From IMG/VR virus record IMGVR_UViG_3300025425_001250, positions 1 to 22,953 of that record: DNA of 22,953 nt. One strand, 5' to 3'. Below are positions 12,390 to 19,389 of the stretch, piece by piece. The stretch comes from a virus. The position numbers were made by a program, and so were the translations under genes. Positions within the stretch are counted from its first letter, which is position 1. Each line of letters starts with the position of its first letter. The notes under the pieces were generated by a model. The model saw nothing but the letters and a program-made list of their open reading frames with translations, made no database searches and was not told the DNA's origin.

Positions 12390-13073
12390 ATGACATTAAT
12401 TAAACCCAAGTATACATACGAGAAATTAAAACGAGTTGAAGTTGACGGCAAAAGAAGATACGCTGCACCTGGTGGAGCGCCCGTAGCCAGTGTTACTACT
12501 ATTCTCAGTGCTACCAAAGATCAAACACATTTGATACAGTGGCGCAACAGAGTAGGCCATGCCAAAGCACAAGAGATTACCATTGAAGCTGCTGGTGTTG
12601 GCACTAGAATGCACAAGTATCTTGAAGATTATGTAGACAATGGTGTGTGGACAGAATCAGCAGGCAGCAATCCCTATGCACAGCAGGCATACAAAATGGC
12701 CTGCGTGGTACGTGATGAGGCTATGGTTCATGTTGATGAGATATGGGGATCAGAAGTTCCGCTGTATGTTCCAGGCATTTACGCTGGTACCACTGACCTA
12801 GTTGGACAGTACAAAGGTAATCCTGCAATTATGGATTTTAAGCAGTCCAACAAACCCAAGAAGCCTGAGTGGGTAGAAGACTATCGATTACAAATTGTTC
12901 TTTATGGTATTGCACATAATGAAGTCCATGGTACCGATATTCGTGAAGGCCATATCTTTATGTGCTCGCGTGCTCTCGAATATCAACAGTTTGATGTATG
13001 GCCGGATGAATGGGAATACTGGTCAAAAAAAGCATGGGACAGAGTATACGATTATTATAAGAATTGTGCATAA
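12390..13073 (+). CDS. PD-(D/E)XK exonuclease, Cas4/RecB-type
   Basis: 227 residues. The core has the order typical of RecB/Cas4-like nucleases: GTRMH (H75), D136 in GTTDLVG, D149-F-K151 in AIMDFKQSNK, and the Q-x-x-x-Y motif in YRLQIVLYG (Q168, Y172). No Fe-S cysteine set is present, so it is not a classical Cas4. Such phage nucleases process DNA ends in recombination and host DNA breakdown, acting with single-strand binding and recombinase proteins. The early-type promoter directly in front fits an early replication/recombination role. Its 3' end is duplicated in tandem downstream (13074-13268), with an 82-base identical block. Confidence 0.85.
   Translation: MTLIKPKYTYEKLKRVEVDGKRRYAAPGGAPVASVTTILSATKDQTHLIQWRNRVGHAKAQEITIEAAGVGTRMHKYLEDYVDNGVWTESAGSNPYAQQAYKMACVVRDEAMVHVDEIWGSEVPLYVPGIYAGTTDLVGQYKGNPAIMDFKQSNKPKKPEWVEDYRLQIVLYGIAHNEVHGTDIREGHIFMCSRALEYQQFDVWPDEWEYWSKKAWDRVYDYYKNCA
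12883..12964 (+). repeat. 82-bp perfect direct repeat, copy 1 (inside nuclease gene)
   Basis: Bases 12883-12964 and 13078-13159 are identical over 82 positions with an offset of 195 (65 codons, in frame). Beyond the block the two copies stay similar in protein but differ in many bases. Confidence 0.92.
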
Positions 13074-13268
13074 TTGAATCGATTACAAATTGTTCTTTAT
13101 GGTATTGCACATAATGAAGTCCATGGTACCGATATTCGTGAAGGCCATATCTTTATGTGTAGTCGTGATCTAACCTATCAACAGTTTGATGTATGGCCAG
13201 ACGAGTTTGACGACTGGGCTCGGGAATGGTGGAAGCGTTGTGAGCAATACTATTCCGAAAACGGCTAA
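13074..13268 (+). pseudogene. Duplicated C-terminal end of the nuclease gene
   Basis: The frame directly continues that of the nuclease after its TAA: LNRLQIVLYGIAHNEVHGTD, then FMCSRDLTYQQFDVWPDEFDDW, and 20 more residues to a TAA at 13266-13268. It repeats residues from RLQIVLYG on, with an alternative tail (DDWAREWWKRCEQYYSENG in place of EYWSKKAWDRVYDYYKNCA). It lacks motifs GTTDL and DFK and any ribosome site; the only start would be TTG. It is either a dead fragment, a tail allele left by recombination between two phage strains, or an assembly bubble. Confidence 0.75.
13078..13159 (+). repeat. 82-bp perfect direct repeat, copy 2 (after nuclease gene)
   Basis: Second copy of the block at 12883-12964, located 5 bases after the nuclease stop codon. 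Confidence 0.92.
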
Positions 13269-13271
13269 ATA
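13265..13271 (+). promoter_or_regulatory. Late promoter box CTAAATA of the tail protein gene
   Basis: The box overlaps the stop of the duplicated fragment (GGC TAA). The predicted start is near 13277, followed by TTAGGAGA and the GTG at 13297. Confidence 0.55.
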
Positions 13272-13296
13272 CTACTAATAAATTAGGAGAGTTATC

Positions 13297-14919
13297 GTGG
13301 CCGTGGTACAAATAAGTAGAATTCAGCACCGTAGAGGACGCAAATTAACATCAACTGGAATGCCACAGTTGGCATCTGCAGAAATAGGTTGGGCAGTTGA
13401 CACGCAGGAATTGTATATTGGTAACGGTAGTGTTGGCGAGGGCGCTCCCTCTGTAGGTAATACAAAAATATTAACCGAACATGATAATATTTTTGATCTT
13501 GCAGAGCAGTACTCTTACAAACCAGATGACAGCTTATGGGGCGCACTTACTCCTACCGCTAGAAGCTTACAAAATAGATTAGACGACTTTGTCAGCATTG
13601 GCAACTTTGGAGCCAACGGAGATGGCACCGATCAAACTACAGAAATACAAAATGCATTGGATAGCTTATACCTAAACGGCGAATCGTCTAATCGTATTAT
13701 ACTATACTTCCCTCCGGGGGTCTATCTAATCAATCAAGCGTTGTCAATTCCTCCATATGCAACCATCCGAGGTGCAGGCAAAGAGAAAACTATATTTACA
13801 AGCAATTCCAGTGACGTGTTTAAAACAGTAAACAGCACAAAAGATGTAGATACTACAACTCCGTACAATGACAGCAATCCAAATCAAGCTAGATATATTG
13901 ACATGGCCGACTTTACAGTTAATGTCAACGGTAGTAATACTGCACTTGATGTTGTAGATTGCGTTAACAGCACATTTAAAAACATCAAATTTGTGGGCAC
14001 CTGGACAACTGGTGGTGCAGATGATCTTCTAATAGCAATCAAACTGTCTGCTAGATCAACTAGCGCAGGAACAGTTGAAACAAAATGGAATCTATTTGAA
14101 AATATAGAGATTGACAGTTTTCATTATCCAGCTTATAGTGACTATGACATTAGAGAAAATACTTGGAGAAACTGTAGAATTTATATGGCTAGATTTGGTA
14201 TAGCATTAGGTGAAAATACCAATATTGGTGGAGTAGGAATGCTCACCGGGCCGCTGTTCAACATCATTGAAGACTGTACGTTTGATATGGTTGATGACCA
14301 GGGTATACTAATTCAAAATGGCGAATACAACATCAGCAAAGGAAACAAATTCTTTGGAGTTGGTAATCGTGGCGGTGCAAGTAATGTTAATGTTACTCCA
14401 GTAATTTCATTTGCCAGCATTACCAATGTAAGCGAACTAGATTATTTTGAGCGTACTCAAGATCTAACACCAAACTCAGTGGATGATACTGGGTATAATG
14501 TGATCTATGTTCCGGAGATTGAAGGCAGAACACTGTACAATAACCGTTATGCCAATCAAGTTGTAATCGGACAACAGATACTTTCTAAAGAAATTTTAAA
14601 GTTTCCAGTGGTCAATACAGGCACTATCTTTGTTGATTATATCTACACTGACGAGTTTGCAGGAATTGTAAGAGAAGGTACGCTTTCTCTTATGATTGAC
14701 AATCGCACCGGTTCGGAAGCAGTACAAGTCAATGACGAGTACAATTTCATGCTTAGATCACCATTGGATCCAGCAGCATTCAGCACTGCAATGCAATTTA
14801 CTGCGAATCTAGCTGACTTAGGTGGCGACAGTGCATTTGATACAGTCAGTGTAGAAGTAACCAACACTAATACAACAGTCAATGATAAGTTCACGTACAC
14901 AATAAGAGTTAAATCGTAA
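13297..14919 (+). CDS. Tail/receptor-binding-type protein: Mtd-like N-domain plus pectate-lyase beta-helix
   Basis: 540 residues from a GTG start with a strong AGGAGA site. The N-terminal 60 residues (ISRIQHRRGRKLTSTGMPQL, then ASAEIGWAVDTQELYIGNG) form the small domain seen at the start of major tropism determinants and other phage tail proteins. From about residue 97 a pectate-lyase-3 type right-handed beta-helix begins with GNFGANGDGTDQTTEIQNAL and FPPGVYLINQAL, then IPPYATIRGAGKEKT. The following turns (FKNIKFVGTW, FENIEIDSFHY, WRNCRIYMARF, IEDCTFDMVDD) repeat the rung pattern. The C-terminal 150 residues are beta-rich. Such proteins form trimeric virion spikes or fibres that bind or degrade surface sugars. 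A late promoter fits this. Confidence 0.8.
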   Translation: MAVVQISRIQHRRGRKLTSTGMPQLASAEIGWAVDTQELYIGNGSVGEGAPSVGNTKILTEHDNIFDLAEQYSYKPDDSLWGALTPTARSLQNRLDDFVSIGNFGANGDGTDQTTEIQNALDSLYLNGESSNRIILYFPPGVYLINQALSIPPYATIRGAGKEKTIFTSNSSDVFKTVNSTKDVDTTTPYNDSNPNQARYIDMADFTVNVNGSNTALDVVDCVNSTFKNIKFVGTWTTGGADDLLIAIKLSARSTSAGTVETKWNLFENIEIDSFHYPAYSDYDIRENTWRNCRIYMARFGIALGENTNIGGVGMLTGPLFNIIEDCTFDMVDDQGILIQNGEYNISKGNKFFGVGNRGGASNVNVTPVISFASITNVSELDYFERTQDLTPNSVDDTGYNVIYVPEIEGRTLYNNRYANQVVIGQQILSKEILKFPVVNTGTIFVDYIYTDEFAGIVREGTLSLMIDNRTGSEAVQVNDEYNFMLRSPLDPAAFSTAMQFTANLADLGGDSAFDTVSVEVTNTNTTVNDKFTYTIRVKS

Positions 14920-15335
14920 TGTTTGACAAAAAGGATTCAGACCGGCTTCGTGCCTGGGTTGACTTTAGAAATACATTAGAAACTTCTGATAATCCAATAC
15001 AAGACACTATAAATTTTTACAATGCGGCTCCTTTGGTGAGTATTCAAATAGATCCCTACAATAGAGATACATGGTTAGATCCTTGGCAACTGCTGGCAGA
15101 AAATCGTTACTGTAATTTTGCAATTTTATTGGGGATTTTTTATACTTTACAGTTAACTACTAGGTTTTCTAATGCTCCTGCAGAGATACATATTCGTACG
15201 AATAAAGAAACATCTGAAGTGTTATATCTACTGTTTATCAACGACATTGCTATTGGCTTTGATCGACAACATGCTGTAAACAGCAAGGATATACCTATTA
15301 GTTATACAGTTGAAATCAAATATACGCTAAATTAA
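14919..15335 (+). CDS. 138-residue phage protein, unknown function
   Basis: Starts MFDKKDSDRLRAWVDFRNTL directly on the stop of the tail gene (TAATG). The centre reads DPYNRDTWLDPWQLLAENRY, then CNFAILLGIFYTLQLTTRF, and the C-terminal half is beta-rich. I recall similar WLDPWxLxxExxYCxF proteins in T4-like cyanophages, where they have no known role. Coupling to the spike protein suggests tail or fibre assembly, or a small structural part. Confidence 0.65.
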   Translation: MFDKKDSDRLRAWVDFRNTLETSDNPIQDTINFYNAAPLVSIQIDPYNRDTWLDPWQLLAENRYCNFAILLGIFYTLQLTTRFSNAPAEIHIRTNKETSEVLYLLFINDIAIGFDRQHAVNSKDIPISYTVEIKYTLN

Positions 15336-15339
15336 AAGT

Positions 15340-15347
15340 AATAAATA
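15340..15347 (+). promoter_or_regulatory. Weak late-type box AATAAATA upstream of nrdA
   Basis: The box lies 35 bases before the nrdA ATG, and an AAAGGA site precedes the start. Its first base differs from the common late forms in this window. No TTGACA-type early promoter was seen here. Confidence 0.35.
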
Positions 15348-15382
15348 TCACAATATTAAAAATAAGTTTAAAAGGATAAAGT

Positions 15383-16324
15383 ATGATTCAAGTTACCAAA
15401 CGCAACGGCACTCGAGAACCACTGGATATTGAAAAGTTACACAAAGTAGTTTTTTATGCGTGTGACGGCGTCAACGGAGTAAGCCCTAGCGAAGTAGAAA
15501 TCAAGAGTCAGATTCAATTTTACAATGGTATTACTACCAAAGAGATTCAAGAAACATTGATCAAAGCGGCCGCGGATCTAATCACAGAAGAAACCACTAA
15601 CTACCAGTATGTGGGCGGCAGGTTGATCAATTATGCACTGCGCAAAGAAGTATACGGACAGTTTGAACCTTGTGCTGTCAAAGACCTAGTCAAGCGCAAC
15701 ACTGATCTAGGATTTTATGATCCAGAATTGATCTCATACTATACGGACGAAGAGTGGGATCGCATCAACAGCTTTGTAAAACACGAGCGTGATGAAAGTT
15801 TAACCTATGTGGCCATGGAACAACTGCGCGGCAAGTATCTAGTACAGAACAGAGTCAGTGGTGAGATCTTTGAAACACCACAGATGTGTTATATCCTTAT
15901 CGCTGCCACACTGTTTCACAACTATCCTCAAGAGTCAAGACTAACCTGGGTCAAGGACTACTACGACGCAATCAGCCAACACGACATCAGCTTGCCTACA
16001 CCGGTTATGGCAGGAGTTCGTACACCACAGCGTCAGTTCTCAAGTTGTGTGTTGATTGAAACAGGTGACAGCTTAGACAGCATCAACGCCACAGCCAGCA
16101 GCATTGTCAAATATGTTAGTCAGAAAGCAGGCATTGGTATTGGCGGCGGAAGTATCCGTGCTATTGGTAGCCCAATCCGCAAGGGTGATGCGTATCACAC
16201 TGGTATTATTCCATTCTATAAGCACTTTCAATCAGCTGTTAAAAGCTGTTGTTTAGATCCCGATACATACGTTGAAGTTATTGATGAAGATAGCAAGGGG
16301 GAGTTAGAGGAAAAAGATAAATAA
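15383..16324 (+). CDS. nrdA: NrdA fragment 1 (extein 1-289) fused to split-intein N-part (IntN1)
   Basis: Class Ia ribonucleotide reductase large subunit, first of four pieces. Residues 1-90 are the ATP-cone (VTKRNGTREPLDIEKLH, then YQYVGGRLINYALR). The catalytic barrel starts after that and includes the redox cysteine C222 (RQFSSCVLIETGDS; C225 in E. coli). The extein ends at AVKSC, inside the invariant motif KSC-SQGGVRGGA. Then a second Cys begins IntN1: CLDPDTYVEVIDED, 24 residues ending KDK-stop. The N-part carries only intein block A. Trans-splicing with the IntC at 17179 is needed to restore NrdA. The last codons GAT AAA TAA double as the late promoter of the following endonuclease. Confidence 0.92.
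   Translation: MIQVTKRNGTREPLDIEKLHKVVFYACDGVNGVSPSEVEIKSQIQFYNGITTKEIQETLIKAAADLITEETTNYQYVGGRLINYALRKEVYGQFEPCAVKDLVKRNTDLGFYDPELISYYTDEEWDRINSFVKHERDESLTYVAMEQLRGKYLVQNRVSGEIFETPQMCYILIAATLFHNYPQESRLTWVKDYYDAISQHDISLPTPVMAGVRTPQRQFSSCVLIETGDSLDSINATASSIVKYVSQKAGIGIGGGSIRAIGSPIRKGDAYHTGIIPFYKHFQSAVKSCCLDPDTYVEVIDEDSKGELEEKDK
16250..16321 (+). other. Split intein 1, N-terminal part (24 residues)
   Basis: It starts with Cys1 (16250-16252) directly after AVKSC. Only block A (CLDPDTYVEV) is present. The break between blocks A and B is the atypical split position known for a few phage inteins such as AceL-TerL. Confidence 0.85.
16316..16323 (+). promoter_or_regulatory. Late promoter box GATAAATA of endonuclease 1
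   Basis: The box lies in the last codons of IntN1. The predicted start is about 16329, followed by AGGAG (16331-16335) and the ATG at 16344. No inverted repeat was found around it. Confidence 0.55.
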
Positions 16325-16343
16325 GCATACAGGAGATATTATT

Positions 16344-17189
16344 ATGGCATATACTTATTTAATCGGCTGGTCTAAATTAGAAAAGTATTATTATGGAGTT
16401 AGGTATTCTAAATTTGCTCGGCCCGAAGAACTCTGGGTAACGTACAAAACTTCGTCGAAGTATGTTAAAGAAATAGCGGATGAATTTGGTCCGCCAGATT
16501 TAATACAAATTCGAAAAATATTTAATAATAAAGTAGATGCAATTAATTGGGAAAGTAAAGTATTGCGTCGAATGAGGGTAATAGAGAATTCTAAATTTAT
16601 TAATAGGTGGGATAACAGTATGGTCCCAATTAACATCAATGGGCACTACCCGTTTGAGGACAGTGTGATACAAGCAAAGGTAGAAAGAACATTTAAAGAG
16701 AAATATGGAGGGAAAGGTAGTGGGTCTGACATTATTAAGAAAAAAGTTTTTGATACTAACGTGCAGCGATATGGCACATATCATACCCTTCATCTAGATA
16801 ACGTAAAAGATGCAAGGATTCAAGGAAACTTACAAAAATTTGGAACTGACAATGCATTTAAGAACAAAGAACAATTAGCAAAGATTATGCTCGAGCGTCA
16901 CGGGGTTACTAATATGATGTTGGATCCGGCAACTAAATTGAAACACGCTAACGTAATGAAAGAAAAAGATTGGACTGATAGAAATATTAAAGTTAAGGAA
17001 ACAAATTTACAAAAATACGGAACAGCATGTGCAATGAATCGATCCGAAATTCGCATGAAACACACCCGTGTGTGCCCATTCTTATGCCGTGACAGCCACA
17101 AATATGATGCAGGAAATTTTACAAACCATATGAAGAAAAAACATAATTGGACTACCGAACAAATACAGGATTTTAAAAATGAAAACTAA
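16344..17189 (+). CDS. GIY-YIG homing endonuclease between the halves of intein 1
   Basis: 281 residues. The N-terminal GIY-YIG nuclease is YTYLIG at 3-8 and KYYYGVRYSK at 14-23, with the catalytic Glu in INWESKVLRR (E70). The central part has repeats of the type LQKFGTDNAFKN and LQKYGTACAMNRSE, DNA-binding repeats common in phage endonucleases. The C-terminal end has CPFLC...H...H, a probable zinc finger (about 245-268). The enzyme would cut intein-less nrdA alleles and spread the locus. It has its own late promoter and ribosome site. Its last 11 bases overlap the start of IntC1-NrdA. It is freestanding, not fused to the intein. Confidence 0.85.
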   Translation: MAYTYLIGWSKLEKYYYGVRYSKFARPEELWVTYKTSSKYVKEIADEFGPPDLIQIRKIFNNKVDAINWESKVLRRMRVIENSKFINRWDNSMVPININGHYPFEDSVIQAKVERTFKEKYGGKGSGSDIIKKKVFDTNVQRYGTYHTLHLDNVKDARIQGNLQKFGTDNAFKNKEQLAKIMLERHGVTNMMLDPATKLKHANVMKEKDWTDRNIKVKETNLQKYGTACAMNRSEIRMKHTRVCPFLCRDSHKYDAGNFTNHMKKKHNWTTEQIQDFKNEN

Positions 17190-17577
17190 GCTAATAAAGA
17201 TTAAAGACTTAAAGCCCGGCATGAAAATTAAGTCATACGATGAAGTTGCACACGAAGTAGTGTATAAAGAAGTTACTGATGTTTGGGAAACAGAAGTAAA
17301 AATAGAGGATCAGAGGCACATATTTTTCTCTAATGGTACAGAACTAAAATGTTCGAGTAATCACCCAATTATGGTTCTCAATAAAGGCACGATGCAACAA
17401 ATATTACCCGACGATCTGCAACCCGAACATCATATTATTAGCGAATACAGGATAACCACTATTGATAAGATCACATATAGTAACCGGCCACCGGCACATA
17501 TAGATATTACGGTAGAAGATGGCCATGTATTTTTTGCATCCGATAGACTAGATGACGAACAAATTTTAACTCATAAT
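17179..17577 (+). other. Split intein 1, C-terminal part (133 residues)
   Basis: It contains blocks B, F and G. It ends with His-Asn (THN), and the first extein residue is Ser (17578-17580). Together with IntN1 it gives a 157-residue mini-intein. Confidence 0.88.
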
Positions 17578-18333
17578 TCCCAAGGCGGAGTAAGAGGCGG
17601 TGCAGCCACTATCTACTACCCTATATGGCACTATGAGATAGAAGATATGTTGGTGCTGAAGAACAACAAAGGCACAGAAGAAAATCGTGTGCGTCATATG
17701 GATTATGGCGTACAGTTTAACAAACTGTTTTATGAAAGACTGATACAGGGCGCTGACATTACACTGTTTTCTCCAGCTGATGTTCCTGGGCTGTATGATG
17801 CATTTTTTGCTGACCAGGATCTATTTCGTAAACTGTATGAAACTGCTGAACGCAACACCAAACTGCGTAAAAAGACAGTAAAAGCAATTGATTTATTCAG
17901 TGCGTTTATGGAAGAGCGTAAAAACACAGGCCGTATCTATCTACAGAATGTAGACAACGCAAACGACCACGGTAGCTTTATTCCGTCAATTGCTCCTATC
18001 CGCCAGAGTAACTTATGTCTAACAGGCGACACTAAGATTGAAGTAATATTCAATAATGAAAAATTAATTATTAATCTCGACGAAATCGGAACGTTAATGG
18101 TTCAGGACGAAGATCTGTTAGTTAAATCTTACAATATACTTGATAATAAAACAGAGTATAAAAAGGTTGAAGCATTTGCAAAGACCAACCCAGATGCAGA
18201 AGTTATTAGTATCTTTGACGAAGATTCCGGAAAGACTATAGAATGCACACCTGAGCATAAAATTTATACATTGAACCGAGGGTATGTAGAAGCGCAAGAA
18301 TTAACGGAAACTGACAGACTTTTAATATCGTAA
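17179..18333 (+). CDS. nrdA: IntC1 - NrdA fragment 2 (146 residues) - IntN2
   Basis: 384 residues in three parts. Residues 1-133 are the C-part of intein 1, with block B as KCSSNHPIMV (H62) and the end DEQILTHN. Residues 134-279 are NrdA sequence: SQGGVRGGAATIYYPIWHYE, VDNANDHGSF and finally IAPIRQSNL. Residues 280-384 are IntN2: CLTGDTKIEVIF, block B as IECTPEHKIY, ending RLLIS-stop. The start codon overlaps endonuclease 1, and a CAGGA site precedes it. The extein piece alone lacks the ATP-cone and the radical-site Cys, so it must be spliced on both sides. The presence of both an IntC and an IntN means it must take part in two separate trans-splicing events. Confidence 0.92.
   Translation: MKTKLIKIKDLKPGMKIKSYDEVAHEVVYKEVTDVWETEVKIEDQRHIFFSNGTELKCSSNHPIMVLNKGTMQQILPDDLQPEHHIISEYRITTIDKITYSNRPPAHIDITVEDGHVFFASDRLDDEQILTHNSQGGVRGGAATIYYPIWHYEIEDMLVLKNNKGTEENRVRHMDYGVQFNKLFYERLIQGADITLFSPADVPGLYDAFFADQDLFRKLYETAERNTKLRKKTVKAIDLFSAFMEERKNTGRIYLQNVDNANDHGSFIPSIAPIRQSNLCLTGDTKIEVIFNNEKLIINLDEIGTLMVQDEDLLVKSYNILDNKTEYKKVEAFAKTNPDAEVISIFDEDSGKTIECTPEHKIYTLNRGYVEAQELTETDRLLIS
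18016..18330 (+). other. Split intein 2, N-terminal part (105 residues)
   Basis: It starts with Cys1 (18016-18018) after QSNL. It has block A (CLTGDTKIEV) and block B (CTPEH). The split is at the classical position. Confidence 0.88.
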
Positions 18334-18339
18334 CTAAAT

Positions 18340-18380
18340 TAATCTCCGTACATAGAGGTAAATACTATGTACGGAGATTA
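18340..18380 (+). promoter_or_regulatory. Perfect hairpin with the late promoter in its loop and the ribosome site in its arm
   Basis: 18340-18355 pairs with 18365-18380 over 16 bp without mismatch. The 9-base loop is AGGTAAATA, so the late box GGTAAATA (18357-18364) lies in it. The ribosome site CGGAG (18372-18376) is in the 3' arm. A transcript starting at about 18370 would lack the 5' arm and free the site. Confidence 0.85.
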
Positions 18381-18382
18381 TT

Positions 18383-19297
18383 ATGAACTATGATACATTA
18401 TATAAAAATTTTATAAACTACTGCAAAACTACATCTCCTCGATGTAGATTACAATTAAGGAATGACACAGACATGAGACTGCTCAGTGAACACATATATG
18501 TTGAAAATCATCATATTATTCCAGTTTCGGTGGGCGGCGATAATTGTGTTGACAACTTAGTTTTATTGTTACCAGAAGAGCATTTAATGGCTCACAAGAT
18601 AAGATACAAAGCATACAGTTTAAGGCAAGATATGTTAGCAGTTCGTTTTATTCTTAATGGACTAATGAGCAAGGGACATATCAACAAGGTTACTAGAATG
18701 CAAATAACAAAATACATCAAGCAACAATATGCATGGATCCGTAGCTCATCGGCAGAATTTAGATTGCAGCATGGCTGGCAGACAAAATCAGGAATTGAAA
18801 GAATATCAGCCGCTAGGAAAGGAACTATGCCAGTTAAGGATGCAATAACTGGAAAAATGATAGGCTCTGTTAGCACAACACACCCTAGCGTGTTATCAGG
18901 ACAGTGGGTTCATCATTCGAGTGGTAGACAACTAAGCAACACGCATAAATCAAAACTAAAGTCACAGATCGGCACTAAAAATAATAATTACAAGACATTT
19001 GCAACTCGTGAGTTTTTATTAGATTTTTTAAACAATAATCAAGCCGCAGCAATGAGTGACTTGGTGTATTTTTCCAACAAACATTTCAATGCGCTACTTA
19101 AAGAACATGTTCAAAAAACATATAACTCAAAAATAAATGCTAATACCATATTAACAAACCGATTTCTATCTGTCGAAAATTTTATAAAAACATATAATCA
19201 AATGTATAGTGAAAATATAATTTATAATCCGTACTATCGCAGTATCGAATATAAACAAAAAATCTCTAATACACTCAAGGAAAAAAATAAATGCTAA
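18383..19297 (+). CDS. HNH homing endonuclease between the halves of intein 2
   Basis: 304 residues. The HNH core is at 40-72: YVENHHIIPVSVGGDN, then DNLVLLLPEEHLMAHK (H43/H44, N58, H67, H71). The later part is Lys/Arg-rich with motifs such as GMPVKDAITGKMIGS and NTHKSKLKS, probable DNA-binding modules. It belongs to the same type as the endonuclease at 21914. The start is 2 bases after a perfect hairpin that hides its ribosome site, so it should be made only from its own late promoter. The stop overlaps the IntC2 start by 7 bases (ATGCTAA). AT content is higher than in the NrdA exteins, consistent with a foreign element. Confidence 0.85.
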   Translation: MNYDTLYKNFINYCKTTSPRCRLQLRNDTDMRLLSEHIYVENHHIIPVSVGGDNCVDNLVLLLPEEHLMAHKIRYKAYSLRQDMLAVRFILNGLMSKGHINKVTRMQITKYIKQQYAWIRSSSAEFRLQHGWQTKSGIERISAARKGTMPVKDAITGKMIGSVSTTHPSVLSGQWVHHSSGRQLSNTHKSKLKSQIGTKNNNYKTFATREFLLDFLNNNQAAAMSDLVYFSNKHFNALLKEHVQKTYNSKINANTILTNRFLSVENFIKTYNQMYSENIIYNPYYRSIEYKQKISNTLKEKNKC

Positions 19298-19389
19298 AAA
19301 TTACAAGACAAAATAAAAGAGAAGCAGTGTATGATATCACGGTATCAGACAACGAAAATTTCTTTGCAAACGGAATACTAGTACACAAT
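19291..19389 (+). other. Split intein 2, C-terminal part (33 residues)
   Basis: Blocks F (YDITVSDNENFFANG) and G (ILVHN) are present. The +1 residue is Cys (19390-19392), the radical cysteine of NrdA. Confidence 0.9.

Noticed and set aside
14111-14139. TTGACA-N17-TATAGT inside the tail-spike gene
   Set aside because: It is a good match, but it lies in the middle of a long late gene with no gene start nearby; probably chance in AT-rich coding DNA.
16290-16344. A hairpin hiding the ribosome site of endonuclease 1, as for endonucleases 2-4
   Set aside because: I looked for the complement of the leader (around CTCCTGTATG) upstream and found none, so only the late box and ribosome site are reported.
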